A stretch of DNA of 64,000 nucleotides from Paraburkholderia antibiotica (lineage in GTDB: Bacteria > Pseudomonadota > Gammaproteobacteria > Burkholderiales > Burkholderiaceae), in contig NZ_JABBFZ010000008.1 of assembly GCF_012927125.1 (NCBI RefSeq), positions 62,001 through 126,000 on the forward strand, read 5' to 3'. The translations under genes were made by a program, and so were the position numbers. Shown here piece by piece: positions 47,572-56,349 of this stretch. The notes beneath the pieces are model-generated. The model was not told the DNA's origin. It worked only from the letters and a program-made list of their open reading frames with translations, and made no database searches. Position 1 is the first letter of the stretch. Every line of letters begins with the position of its first letter.

Positions 47572-47745
47572 ATGAAAAAGTTCACACAACGCTTCCTGAG
47601 AGATGAGAAGGGCGTTACGGCCATCGAATACGGGCTGATCGCAGGGTTGATCGTGCTGGTCATCGCCGCGGCGGTAGGCGGGATCGGTCAGCAACTTCTT
47701 ACCGTGTTCCAGAATATCGCCGCGCAGCTTCCGGCGGCTGCATAA
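47572..47745 (+). CDS. flp: Flp-type IVb pilin
   Basis: A 57-residue prepilin, the structural subunit of the Flp/Tad pilus. It has a short leader ending in Gly14, then VTAIEYGLIAGLIVLVIAAAV (in parts) with the invariant Glu19-Tyr20 and a hydrophobic helix. The downstream CpaA peptidase should cleave after Gly14. The ATG at 47572 is chosen because GAGGG lies 6 bases upstream. A 13-pair terminator follows immediately, so most transcripts would encode pilin only. Confidence 0.95.
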   Translation: MKKFTQRFLRDEKGVTAIEYGLIAGLIVLVIAAAVGGIGQQLLTVFQNIAAQLPAAA

Positions 47746-47770
47746 CGAAAATCGACTGCAAGCGTTTTGT

Positions 47771-47808
47771 AAAGCATTCGGCGTAATTCGCGCCGAATGC
47801 TTTGTTTA
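47771..47808 (+). terminator. Strong terminator after flp
   Basis: Stem AAAGCATTCGGCG (47771-47783) with CGCCGAATGCTTT (47791-47803), 13 perfect pairs, loop of 7, followed by GTTT. It probably lets flp be expressed above the assembly genes. Confidence 0.85.
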
Positions 47809-47834
47809 CGCGTTGCCGAATAGCTTATTGGCAA

Positions 47835-47860
47835 ATGCGAATTGAATTTCTAATTCGCAT
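47835..47860. repeat. Inverted repeat upstream of cpaA
   Basis: ATGCGAATT (47835-47843) and AATTCGCAT (47852-47860), 9 perfect pairs, loop of 8, ending 27 bases before the cpaA start. It could be an operator or an RNA hairpin. Confidence 0.5.
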
Positions 47861-47887
47861 GGCATTGCTTCGCCTGTCGAGTTCGAA

Positions 47888-48388
47888 ATGAGCGTCTCTC
47901 TGGGAATGGGGTTATTTATCGCCTGGTCTGCGGTGGTTGCAATAAGCGACTGCCGCGCGAGGCGTATTTCCAATTCAATTGTCATTGCGGGTTTAGTCGC
48001 GGCATTCGGCTGCGCGTTATTCGCATGCGGCCCATTCCACATTTCGTTCACCCATGCGTTGCTCGGCGCGTTGGTCGGTCTGTTCGCGCTGCTGCCGTTT
48101 TTCGCGTTCGGCTTGATGGGCGCCGCGGACGTCAAGGTCTTCGCGGTGCTCGGCGCATGGTGCGGCGTGCATGCGTTGCTCGGACTGTGGATGGCCGCGA
48201 GTCTTGCGGCCGGCGTGCACGCGTTGTGGCTGCTGATCGTCATGCGTACGCGGCTCGGCAGTCTCGGTCGCGCGAGAGGAGGCGCCACCTTCGAACTGGC
48301 AGGGCGGGCATCGACGCCGTATGCTGCCTGTCTGACGGTCGCTGCGACGCTCAGGCTCGTGTTGCGCGTAACGGGCGGGGGGCTGTGA
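47888..48388 (+). CDS. cpaA: CpaA/TadV-type prepilin peptidase
   Basis: A 166-residue inner-membrane aspartyl protease (A24 family) that cleaves the Flp prepilin leader. The catalytic aspartates are Asp21 in SDCRARRISN and Asp81 in GAADVK (the GxxD motif), on cytoplasmic loops. It has about four membrane helices and lacks the methyltransferase half of PilD, as is usual for CpaA. Its stop overlaps the next ATG by one base. The first 130 bases are AT-richer than the rest. Confidence 0.93.
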   Translation: MSVSLGMGLFIAWSAVVAISDCRARRISNSIVIAGLVAAFGCALFACGPFHISFTHALLGALVGLFALLPFFAFGLMGAADVKVFAVLGAWCGVHALLGLWMAASLAAGVHALWLLIVMRTRLGSLGRARGGATFELAGRASTPYAACLTVAATLRLVLRVTGGGL

Positions 48389-48879
48389 TGAACGCAAGCA
48401 ACAGGCCGTACGCACGCATGCCGCGCGCCAATCCCGCTCGCGCCCGAGCGCAGCGTGGCATCGCGGCGATGGAATTCGCGCTCGTGTTCCCGCTGTTCTT
48501 CCTGATCCTGTACGCGATCGTCACGTACAGCCTGATTCTCGTCGCCCAGCAGAACCTGACGCTCGCCGCCTCCGAAGGCGCGCGCGCGGCGTTGAACTGG
48601 CAGAGCAATTCGTCGATGAGCGATGCACTCAGCAAGCGCGCCACCGCCGCATGCAATGCAGCGAATCTGGTCGCGGTGACGCTCGTGCAGTCGATGCAAT
48701 GCACGACCACCACGACGGCTTGCGGGCCGGGTAACGCGATGCAATGCATCAACGTCTCGCTGAGCTTCAACTACCGTGCGCATCCGCTCGTGCCGACCTT
48801 GCCGCTGCTCGGCCTGACCGTGCCGAACACGTTGTCCGGCAACGCCACCGTCCAGCTCAACCCGGAGAACATCCAGTGA
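48388..48879 (+). CDS. tadE: TadE-like minor pseudopilin
   Basis: A 163-residue TadE-family protein. A basic Arg/Ala-rich N-terminus precedes RGIAAMEFALVFPLFFLILYAI, given in parts, which is the TadE helix with the Glu of the cleavage-type motif (AAMEFA). The mature part has four Cys and a beta-rich C-terminus. The start at 48388 overlaps the cpaA stop. Processed by CpaA in known systems. Only one TadE copy is seen here; a TadG-like gene lies at 57823. Confidence 0.9.
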   Translation: MNASNRPYARMPRANPARARAQRGIAAMEFALVFPLFFLILYAIVTYSLILVAQQNLTLAASEGARAALNWQSNSSMSDALSKRATAACNAANLVAVTLVQSMQCTTTTTACGPGNAMQCINVSLSFNYRAHPLVPTLPLLGLTVPNTLSGNATVQLNPENIQ

Positions 48880-48930
48880 TGCACGCGCCGGCTCTTTTCA
48901 TCGCGACCGAACGCGAGCGCGCCTGCGCAA

Positions 48931-49002
48931 GGCCCACCCGGCCCACCCGGCTCTCCCGGCTCTCCCGGCTCTCCCGGCTCTCCCGGCTCTCCCGGTCCAG
49001 CG
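48931..49002 (+). repeat. 9-base tandem repeat, 8 copies
   Basis: Two copies of GGCCCACCC (48931-48948) then six perfect copies of GGCTCTCCC (48949-49002), lying between tadE and cpaB, 49 bases before the cpaB start. No reading frame through it is supported. It could change copy number by slippage. Confidence 0.9.
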
Positions 49003-49051
49003 CTTCACACCGGGTTCCATTTAACCGACGCAGTTCATTGCACGTCCTGTC

Positions 49052-49993
49052 ATGCCGAATCTGACCAAAATTCTTGCCGGTGTTCTGATCGCGCTCGCGG
49101 TCGTGCTCGGCCTGTTCGCGTGGTCGCTGTCGCGCCGTCCGGTGCCGGTCGCTGTCGCGCCCACCGCGCAGGCGAGCTTCCCGGTGGTCGTCGCGACCCG
49201 CACGCTGCCGGGCGGCAAGCCGATCACCGTCGACGCGCTGCGCGTGCAGTCGCTGCCGATCAACCCGAACGGTGCCTTCACCGATCCGTCGCAACTGGTC
49301 GGCCGCGTGCCGAACGCGGACATCGGTCCGGAATCGCCGGTGCTGGAAGCGCAGTTGTCGTCGGGACTGGCCGAGCGTATCGAGCCGGGCGAGCGCGCGT
49401 TGTCGGTGCGCGTCGACGAAGGCAATGCGGTCGGCAATCGTCTGCGGCCGGGCAATTTCGTCGACGTGTTCTTCACGCTCAAGCGCGACGGCAACGCTGG
49501 TGTCGGCGCCGGCGCTGAGATCGACCGTACTCAGGCGCGTCTGCTGCTGTCGAAAGTGCGCGTGCTCGCCTTCGGCAGCGCGACCACCACTAACGACACC
49601 GGCGGCGATCCGAACGGTCTGGTGCGCACCGCGGTGCTCGCGGTGCCGCTCGCCGACGTCGATCGTCTGACGCTCGCCGAGAGTTCGGGCCGTCTGATCT
49701 TCGCGTTGCGCAATCCGAAGGATGCCGAAGTATTGGATCAGGGCGATCTGCCGCCTTATCCGTCGGTGCTGAAAACGTCCACGCAAGCGGGCGCTGCGCC
49801 GTTGCAGGACTCGACGCGCGCGGCGGCCGGCGTCGCGCTCGACACCTTGTCGGGCAGCGGCAACGGCGCCGTGCGGCCGGCGGCGCCGCGCGCGCCCGCA
49901 CCGATGGCGCCGACGCGCGTTGCGGGCAATAGCGGTTCGAAGAGCGGTATCGAAGTGATACGGGGTGGGCGGGCCGAAACGGTCGCCTGGTAA
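49052..49993 (+). CDS. cpaB: CpaB/RcpC pilus assembly protein
   Basis: A 313-residue periplasmic protein anchored by one N-terminal helix (about 5-25). It has the SAF domain (FPVVVATRTLPGGKPI, TDPSQLVGRV) and the RcpC/CpaB domain (about 110-230, VRVDEGNAVGNRLRPGNFVDVFFTL in parts). The C-terminus is Ala/Pro-rich. In Tad systems it acts with the secretin. Ribosome site weak. 41 bases before the secretin gene. Confidence 0.92.
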   Translation: MPNLTKILAGVLIALAVVLGLFAWSLSRRPVPVAVAPTAQASFPVVVATRTLPGGKPITVDALRVQSLPINPNGAFTDPSQLVGRVPNADIGPESPVLEAQLSSGLAERIEPGERALSVRVDEGNAVGNRLRPGNFVDVFFTLKRDGNAGVGAGAEIDRTQARLLLSKVRVLAFGSATTTNDTGGDPNGLVRTAVLAVPLADVDRLTLAESSGRLIFALRNPKDAEVLDQGDLPPYPSVLKTSTQAGAAPLQDSTRAAAGVALDTLSGSGNGAVRPAAPRAPAPMAPTRVAGNSGSKSGIEVIRGGRAETVAW

Positions 49994-50034
49994 GCGGTTT
50001 CAGGGAGCGGGCGGCCAGTCGCGTCCATAACTAC

Positions 50035-51462
50035 ATGACAAAACGGAATTTTGCTTTGAGGAAGACGGCGTGGCTTGGACTGGCGTTGCTGGCCGTATCG
50101 GCCGCGACCGATGCGGCCGGGCCGGTGCAGCAGGCCGCGGCCGCGCGCGCGTCGCGGGGCCAGATGCTGACCATCGAGCCCACGCAGACGGCTTATACGG
50201 GCACGCAGACCGTCGATCTGACGGTCGGCGCGCAGCGCCAGCTCGCGACCGGTCATGCGCTGCAGCGCGTCGCGATCGGCGATCCGAACGTTGCCGACGT
50301 GCTGATCGTGAAGGGCGACAAGCGCGGCGGCGTGCTGCTGGTCGGCAAGGCCGCGGGCACCACGAGCCTGATGGTGTGGACGCGCGATCGCGACACGCCG
50401 CTCAACTACACGGTCAACGTGACCACACCGGCGGCCGCGTCGCTGCTCGGCACCGATACGCCGGGCGTCAAGGTGCTCGGCAGCACCGCGCTCGTGTCCG
50501 GTTCATCGGCGACGATGGAATCGCACCAGCGCGCGGTGGTTGCCGCGCAGGGCGCGCTCGGCAAGGACGGCACCGTGTTCGACACATCGACGGTCGCCAA
50601 TCGCGCGGTCGTGCAGGTCGACGTGAGGGTGGTCGAGTTCAGCCGCTCGGTGCTGAAGGAAGTCGGCTTCAACTTCTCGAAGCAGAACAACGGCTTCACG
50701 TTCGGCTCGTTCTCGCCGTCGTCGCTGACCTCGGCGACGGGCGGCGGCAGTTCGTCGCTCGACCTGGCGAGCACGACGCCGATCTCGTCCGCGTTCAACC
50801 TGGTGTTCAACTCGGCGTCGCGCGGACTGTTCGCGAATCTGAGCCTGCTCGAAGGCAACAACCTCGCGCGCGTACTGGCCGAACCGACGCTCGTCGCGCT
50901 GTCCGGGCAGAGCGCGAGCTTCCTCGCCGGCGGCGAAGTGCCGGTGCCGGTGCCGCAGTCGCTCGGCGAGACGTCGATCGAATACAAGCCGTACGGTATC
51001 GGCCTGACGCTGACGCCGACCGTGCTGAGCCCGCAGCGCATCGCGCTGAAGGTGGCGCCGGAGGCGAGCCAGCTCGACTTCGCGCACGCGGTCACGATCA
51101 GCAGCGTGTCGGTGCCCGCGTTCATCACGCGGCGCGCCGATACGACGGTCGAGCTCGGCGACGGCGAGAGCTTCGTGATCGGTGGGTTGATCGATCGCGA
51201 GACGGCGTCGAACGTGTCGAAGGTGCCGTTGCTCGGCGATCTGCCGGTGCTCGGCGCGTTCTTCAAGCAACTGAGCTATCAGCAGAACGAGCGCGAGCTG
51301 GTGATCATCGTGACGCCGCATCTGGTCTCGCCGCTCGCGAAGGGCGCGACCTTGCCGTCGACGCCGGGCGAGCTGTCCGAGCAGCGCGACGGGCCGGTAT
51401 GGCGTTCGCTGATCGGCGGCTTCGCGGCGCCGCGCGATACCGTGCCGGGCTTTTCCAAATGA
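50035..51462 (+). CDS. cpaC: CpaC/RcpA secretin of the Tad pilus
   Basis: A 475-residue outer-membrane secretin through which the Flp pilus passes. It has a signal peptide (cleavage after DAA near residue 28), an N-terminal pilus/secretin short domain with the BON-like segment (QRVAIGDPNVADVLIVKG), then the secretin domain with the VRVVEFSRSVLKEVGFNF motif and the C-terminal ELVIIVTPHLVSPLA, in parts. Followed after 141 bases by tadZ. Confidence 0.94.
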   Translation: MTKRNFALRKTAWLGLALLAVSAATDAAGPVQQAAAARASRGQMLTIEPTQTAYTGTQTVDLTVGAQRQLATGHALQRVAIGDPNVADVLIVKGDKRGGVLLVGKAAGTTSLMVWTRDRDTPLNYTVNVTTPAAASLLGTDTPGVKVLGSTALVSGSSATMESHQRAVVAAQGALGKDGTVFDTSTVANRAVVQVDVRVVEFSRSVLKEVGFNFSKQNNGFTFGSFSPSSLTSATGGGSSSLDLASTTPISSAFNLVFNSASRGLFANLSLLEGNNLARVLAEPTLVALSGQSASFLAGGEVPVPVPQSLGETSIEYKPYGIGLTLTPTVLSPQRIALKVAPEASQLDFAHAVTISSVSVPAFITRRADTTVELGDGESFVIGGLIDRETASNVSKVPLLGDLPVLGAFFKQLSYQQNERELVIIVTPHLVSPLAKGATLPSTPGELSEQRDGPVWRSLIGGFAAPRDTVPGFSK

Positions 51463-51603
51463 GCAGGGTCCACGCGAGTGCGGGAGGTCGCGCCGCGCTG
51501 GAACAGGGTTTGTCGAGCCGAGGTGCGCGCGATCCGCGCGCGTGCCGTGGCTGGCAGTACGACGCGGCGGCTTCACGGCCGATACCGCAAGAGGATGTCC
51601 AAC

Positions 51604-52845
51604 ATGAACGCGAGAACGCAATCGTTGACTGAACGGGCGATCACCGATCATTTCGTGTTCGCGTCGCTCGCCGACGAACACGTGAACTGGCTCGCCCAGA
51701 CGCTCGTCACCGCGGGCATAGTCGAAGTGTCGACGCTCGATCCGACGCTGCTGATGCAGCGCATCGCGATGCTCAATCCGTCGCTGGTGTTCGTCGACTT
51801 TTCGTGCGGTCGCGGTGCGGCGGCGAGCGCGGCCGCGAGCGCCGTGCGCGCCGCGCATCCGGCGCTGCAGATCGTCGCGCTTGGATCGCTGGCCGAGCCC
51901 GAGAGCGCGCTTGCCGCATTGCGTGCCGGCGTGCGCGACTTCATCGACCTGTCGGGGCCGCCCGAGGACGCGCTGCGGATCACGCGTCAGGTACTCGACA
52001 ATCTGGGCGAACCGGTGAGCCGGCATGGTCACGTGACGGCGCTGCTCGGCGCGCGTGTCGGTATGGGCGTGAGTACGCTAGCCGCCAATCTCGGGGTGCT
52101 GCTGCAGCGGCGCGATGTCGCCCAGGGCCGTCAGGCCGCGTTGCTCGATCTCGGCCTGCCGGCCGCGGACGGCTCGCTGCTGCTGAATACGCGCAGCGAA
52201 TTCAATTTCGTCGAGGCGGTGCGCAATCTGCGCCGCTTCGATCAGACCTTCGTGCACACCGCGCTGTCGCATCACGCGAGCGGTCTCGCATTGACCACGC
52301 TGCCGCCGAATCTGGCCGACATGCGCGAGGTGTCGTACTCGTCGTCGATCGGATTGCTGAGCCGGCTGCGCGCGTTTTTCGACCAGCAGATCATCGACCT
52401 CGGCGGCTTCAGCAACAGCGAATTCATCGCACACGTCGTGCAGGCCGCCGACGAAACCTGGCTGCTGTGCGACCAGGGCGTCGCGTCGATCGTGTCGGCG
52501 GTCAGCGTGCTCGACGCGCTGCGCGAAGAGGGTGTCGATACCTCGCAGGTGCAACTGATCGTCAACAAGTTCGATGCCGACCTCGGCCTCGCCGCCGCGC
52601 AGATCGCGCAGCGCCTCGAAGTGCAGTTGCTCGCGACGCTGCCCGAACGGCGCGTCGTGCTCGGCCAGTCGGTCAACCAGGGACAGCTGCTGGTCGACGT
52701 CGCGCCGCGCGACCCGTACGTGCGCGCGCTCGAACCGCTGATCGAGCGGCTCGGCGGCGCGCAGCAGAGTGCCGGCCACGCCCGCGGCAAGTCGCCGCTC
52801 GACGCGTTGCGCCGCCTCATTCCCACTTCTCAAAAGCGGTCATAA
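51604..52845 (+). CDS. cpaE: TadZ/CpaE pilus localisation ATPase-like protein
   Basis: A 413-residue ParA/MinD-superfamily protein that places the Tad machinery at the cell pole. The N-terminal part (about 15-125) is an atypical receiver domain. The C-terminal part is a MinD-like fold with a deviant Walker A, GARVGMGVSTLAANLG, where the usual catalytic Lys is not seen at its normal place. The ATG at 51604 is selected because GAGGA lies 8 bases upstream; ATG at 51595 and an open frame to 51478 are alternatives. Confidence 0.88.
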   Translation: MNARTQSLTERAITDHFVFASLADEHVNWLAQTLVTAGIVEVSTLDPTLLMQRIAMLNPSLVFVDFSCGRGAAASAAASAVRAAHPALQIVALGSLAEPESALAALRAGVRDFIDLSGPPEDALRITRQVLDNLGEPVSRHGHVTALLGARVGMGVSTLAANLGVLLQRRDVAQGRQAALLDLGLPAADGSLLLNTRSEFNFVEAVRNLRRFDQTFVHTALSHHASGLALTTLPPNLADMREVSYSSSIGLLSRLRAFFDQQIIDLGGFSNSEFIAHVVQAADETWLLCDQGVASIVSAVSVLDALREEGVDTSQVQLIVNKFDADLGLAAAQIAQRLEVQLLATLPERRVVLGQSVNQGQLLVDVAPRDPYVRALEPLIERLGGAQQSAGHARGKSPLDALRRLIPTSQKRS

Positions 52846-52848
52846 ACG

Positions 52849-54264
52849 ATGGCAAAAGAGATCCAGTTTGCCGACGACGCGCCTTCGTTCGCGCATAGCC
52901 AGCAGTTTCAGGACATCAAGAACGCGGCGCACGAACATCTGCTCACGCGTATCGAAGAGCTCGGCTCCGAGTTCGGCCGCTGGTCGCGCAACGCGATCAA
53001 CCAGTTCGTCGATCTGGAGATGGACAGCTTCGTCAGGCTGCGCCGCATTCCGATCAACGAAAGCGAAGTGCGGTTGATCGCCGAGGCGCTGACCAAGGAA
53101 CTCGCGGGCTTCGGGCCGATCGAGGATCTCCTCGCCGATCCAGCCGTCGAGGATATTCTGATCAACGGCTACAACGACGTGTACGTGTCGCGCCACGGCA
53201 TTCTCACGCGCATCCAGGTGCGCTTTGCCGACAACGCGCACCTGCTGCGTATCGTGCGACGCATTCTCGCGCCGATCGGCCGGCGCCTCGACGAATCGAA
53301 CCCGATGGTCGACGCGCGTTTGCCGAACGGCGGCCGCGTGAACGTGGTGATCGAGCCGCTGTCGATCGACGGGCCGATCGTGTCGATCCGCAAGTTCCGC
53401 AAGGACCCGATGCGGCCCGACGATCTGCTCGCCAACGGCACCTATAACGCCGAGATCGGCGCGCTGCTCGAAGCCGCGGTCGCGGCGCGCTGCAACGTGC
53501 TGGTCGCGGGCGGCACGAGCTCGGGCAAGACCTCGCTGCTCAACGCGCTGGCGTTCCACATTCCCGACGGCGAGCGCGTGGTGACGATCGAAGATACGGC
53601 CGAGCTGTCGCTGAATCACCCGCACGTGGTGCGGCTCGAAAGCCGTCCGGGCGGTTTCGACGGCGCGGGCGTGGTGACGATTCGCGACCTGTTGCGCAAT
53701 ACGCTGCGGATGCGCCCGGACCGCATCATTGTCGGCGAAGTGCGCGGCGGCGAAGTGCTCGAAATGCTGCAGGCGATGAACACCGGCCACGACGGTTCGA
53801 TGGGCACCGTGCACGCGAGCTCGCCGCGCGAATGTCTGTATCGGCTCGAAATGCTGGCGGGCTTCGCGGGCTTCCAGGGCACCGAGTCGAGCCTGCGCCG
53901 CCAGATCGCCAACGCGATCGACTTCATCGTGCAGATCGGCCGGCTGTCGAACGGTCGCCGCCGCATCCTGTCGGTCACCGAAGTCACGGGGCTGTCGGAC
54001 AACATCATCGCGACGCAGGAGCTGTATCGCTACGAGCCGATCGTGACCGCCGAGGGCGAAGAGCTCGACAACTGGGTGTCGCTCGGCATTCATCCGCATT
54101 CGCCGAAACTCGCGCGCTTCCGCCAGACGCTGGGCGGCGGCGAGCCGAACCATGGCTTCGGCAATGCGGGCTTCGGTGGCAGTAGCGGTGGCGGCTTTGG
54201 CGGCGGGTTCGGCGGCAGCGGCAGCGGTGGCGGTGGTGGTTTCGGCGGAGGCTTCAATGTCTAG
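52849..54264 (+). CDS. tadA: TadA/CpaF secretion ATPase
   Basis: A 471-residue hexameric ATPase that powers Flp pilus extension and retraction. Walker A GGTSSGKTS (221-229, Lys227), Asp box and Walker B segment (RMRPDRIIVGEVRGGE), and the His-box MNTGHDGSMGTVHA are all visible. The last 40 residues are an unusual Gly/Ser/Phe/Asn tail (FGGSSGGGFGGGFGG-type) not found in most TadA proteins. The end overlaps tadB by 8 bases. Confidence 0.95.
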   Translation: MAKEIQFADDAPSFAHSQQFQDIKNAAHEHLLTRIEELGSEFGRWSRNAINQFVDLEMDSFVRLRRIPINESEVRLIAEALTKELAGFGPIEDLLADPAVEDILINGYNDVYVSRHGILTRIQVRFADNAHLLRIVRRILAPIGRRLDESNPMVDARLPNGGRVNVVIEPLSIDGPIVSIRKFRKDPMRPDDLLANGTYNAEIGALLEAAVAARCNVLVAGGTSSGKTSLLNALAFHIPDGERVVTIEDTAELSLNHPHVVRLESRPGGFDGAGVVTIRDLLRNTLRMRPDRIIVGEVRGGEVLEMLQAMNTGHDGSMGTVHASSPRECLYRLEMLAGFAGFQGTESSLRRQIANAIDFIVQIGRLSNGRRRILSVTEVTGLSDNIIATQELYRYEPIVTAEGEELDNWVSLGIHPHSPKLARFRQTLGGGEPNHGFGNAGFGGSSGGGFGGGFGGSGSGGGGGFGGGFNV

Positions 54265-55324
54265 CGCGATCCTGGTCTGCGTGGCGCTCGCGCTCGTGTG
54301 CGCGGCGCTGGCGCTGCTGCTGTGGCAGCGCAGCGCGCAACGCACGGGCCAGGCCAGTGTCGAGCGCTATATCGATAGCCGCATGGCGTCGACGCTGCCG
54401 GCCGGTGCGGCGGCGGGCGTTGCGGGTGGGCTGGGCGGCATGACAGGCGGCGCGCAGGCCGCGCAACGTAATGCGGCAGCAGCGGCAGCAGCGGCGGCGC
54501 GCGCATCGGCGGCGACCCTGGTCGCGCCGCAGGCGCCCGGCGCGAACGCGGACTGGCGCGCGCATGGGCAGTACCTGTACGCGCGTGCGCGCTTCATGCT
54601 GCAGTACGCGCTGACGCGCGCCGGTATCGCCGACGCGAAGGGTCCGCTCACGCTCTGCGCGCTGCTGGTGCTCGCGCTGTGCGCGTGGGCCGGTCTCGCG
54701 GGCGGCCTGCTGGCGGTCTGCGCGACGCTGCTCGCGAGCGCGGTGTTCTTCTATTTCCTGCTGACGACGCGCGCGAACAAGCGCCGTCAGCAGATCGTGC
54801 GGCAACTGCCGCTCTTTCTCGACGGCATCGTGCGGCTCATCACGCTCGGCAACAGCGTGCCCGCCGCGTTTCAGGCCGCGTTGCAGGGCACCGACGCGCC
54901 GCTGCGCGAATGCCTCGACTACGTATCGCGGATGCTGCGCACCGGCGTCGAAATCGATCGCGCGCTGTCGCAGGTCGCGGTGATCTACGGCGTGCGTGAA
55001 CTCGAACTGGTCGGCGCGGTGCTGCGGCTGTCGGTCAAATACGGCGGCCGCGCGGACGTGATGCTCGACCGCATGGCGTCGTTCATGCGCGACCTCGAAC
55101 AGGCCGAGCGCGAACTCGTCGCGATGTCGGCGGAAACGCGGCTGTCGTCGTGGGTGCTGGGCATGCTGCCGGTCGGCATCGGCGGTTTCCTGATCCTTTC
55201 CAATCCGAAGTATTTCGCGTCGATGTGGTACGACCCGACCGGGCGCCAGCTCGTTTACCTCGCGTTCGGCCTGCAACTGGTCGGCGCGTATCTGCTGTAC
55301 CGCCTCGCACGGCTGGGAGACTGA
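54257..55324 (+). CDS. tadB: TadB inner-membrane platform protein
   Basis: A 355-residue T2SSF-domain membrane protein, a GspF-like platform subunit. An N-terminal helix (3-23) is followed by an Ala/Gly linker (about 50-90), two helices near 130-170, the cytoplasmic domain with RQLPLFLDGIVRLITLGNSVPAAFQ in parts, and C-terminal helices. The ATG overlaps the end of tadA. Confidence 0.92.
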   Translation: MSSAILVCVALALVCAALALLLWQRSAQRTGQASVERYIDSRMASTLPAGAAAGVAGGLGGMTGGAQAAQRNAAAAAAAAARASAATLVAPQAPGANADWRAHGQYLYARARFMLQYALTRAGIADAKGPLTLCALLVLALCAWAGLAGGLLAVCATLLASAVFFYFLLTTRANKRRQQIVRQLPLFLDGIVRLITLGNSVPAAFQAALQGTDAPLRECLDYVSRMLRTGVEIDRALSQVAVIYGVRELELVGAVLRLSVKYGGRADVMLDRMASFMRDLEQAERELVAMSAETRLSSWVLGMLPVGIGGFLILSNPKYFASMWYDPTGRQLVYLAFGLQLVGAYLLYRLARLGD

Positions 55325-55326
55325 CG

Positions 55327-56340
55327 ATGCAAGCCCGACACCTCGTCGTTCTCGCGCTGCTGCTGGCCGCGCTCGGTCTGTTGCTGCTCGCCGGCCTCGT
55401 GCTGGCGCGCGTCGCCGCCGCGCGGCGCAGCGAACGCACGCTGCGTCAGGCGCTCGACGAACGCGCGTTGCAAAGCGCGGCAGCCGCCGCCGCGCGCGGC
55501 GCGGATGGACAAGGCGCCGCGCAGGTCGGCAACAAGGCGCCCGCGCGTGCGGTCCAGCCTAAGGGCCTTAAGGGTTGGCTCGAGCGTTTCGCGCACGCCG
55601 GCGTGCGCTGGCTCGACACGCCGTTCGGCCGTCAGATCGTCGCCGAGGAAGAGCGGCGTCTGCTCGAACAATGCGGCTTCGTCGATACGCGCAGCCGCGG
55701 TCTGTTTTTGATGGCGCGACTCGTGGGTGCGATCGTGCTGCCGGTCGTGATCGGCGTGCTCGCGAGCGGGCACGTCGAAGGCACGCGTTACTTCGCGTTG
55801 GTCATCGTCGTCGCGATGGTGGGCTTCATGGCGCCGAAGTTCGTGCTGGCTCGACGCGCCGGCAAGCGCCGCAACGGCGTGGTCAACGAACTGCCGCTGC
55901 TGGTCGATCTGCTGCGGCTGTTGCAGGGCGTCGGTCTGTCGCTCGATCAGGCCTTGCAGGTCGTCGTCAACGATTTTCGCGGCATGCTGCCGGTGCTCTC
56001 GAGCGAACTCGAAATCGCGCAGCGCCAGTTCGCGACCGGCCGCACCCGCGAGCAGTCGTTCAACCGGCTCTCGGCGAGCTACGACAACGAGGATTTGCGC
56101 GCGGTCGTGCGCCTGCTGGTGCAGGTGGACCGTCACGGCGGCGCGGTGCAGGAGCCGCTCAAGCAGTTCGGCGACCGCCTGCGCGAAGCGCGCCGCGCGA
56201 TGCTGCGCGAACGCATCGGCCGTCTTGCCGTGAAGATGACCGGCGTGATGATCGTCACGCTGCTGCCGGCGTTGATGATCGTCACCGCCGGGCCGGGCGT
56301 GCTGGCGGTTCAGCATTCGTTTCACACGGCGAAGCATTAA
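55327..56340 (+). CDS. tadC: TadC inner-membrane platform protein
   Basis: A 337-residue T2SSF-domain membrane protein that pairs with TadB. N-terminal helix (about 5-28), helices around 115-165, the domain with NELPLLVDLLRLLQGVGLSLDQALQ in parts, and a C-terminal helix (MIVTLLPALMIVTAGPGVLAV). The ATG at 55327 is only 2 bases after the tadB stop; the longer open frame inside tadB is rejected. Confidence 0.92.
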   Translation: MQARHLVVLALLLAALGLLLLAGLVLARVAAARRSERTLRQALDERALQSAAAAAARGADGQGAAQVGNKAPARAVQPKGLKGWLERFAHAGVRWLDTPFGRQIVAEEERRLLEQCGFVDTRSRGLFLMARLVGAIVLPVVIGVLASGHVEGTRYFALVIVVAMVGFMAPKFVLARRAGKRRNGVVNELPLLVDLLRLLQGVGLSLDQALQVVVNDFRGMLPVLSSELEIAQRQFATGRTREQSFNRLSASYDNEDLRAVVRLLVQVDRHGGAVQEPLKQFGDRLREARRAMLRERIGRLAVKMTGVMIVTLLPALMIVTAGPGVLAVQHSFHTAKH

Positions 56341-56349
56341 GGATTCGCG

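Noticed and set aside
48931..49002. CRISPR array
   Set aside because: Nine-base units without spacers; a simple tandem repeat.
51478..51603. Longer N-terminus for TadZ
   Set aside because: The extra 42 residues are Arg-rich, lack homology, and a ribosome site fits the start at 51604.
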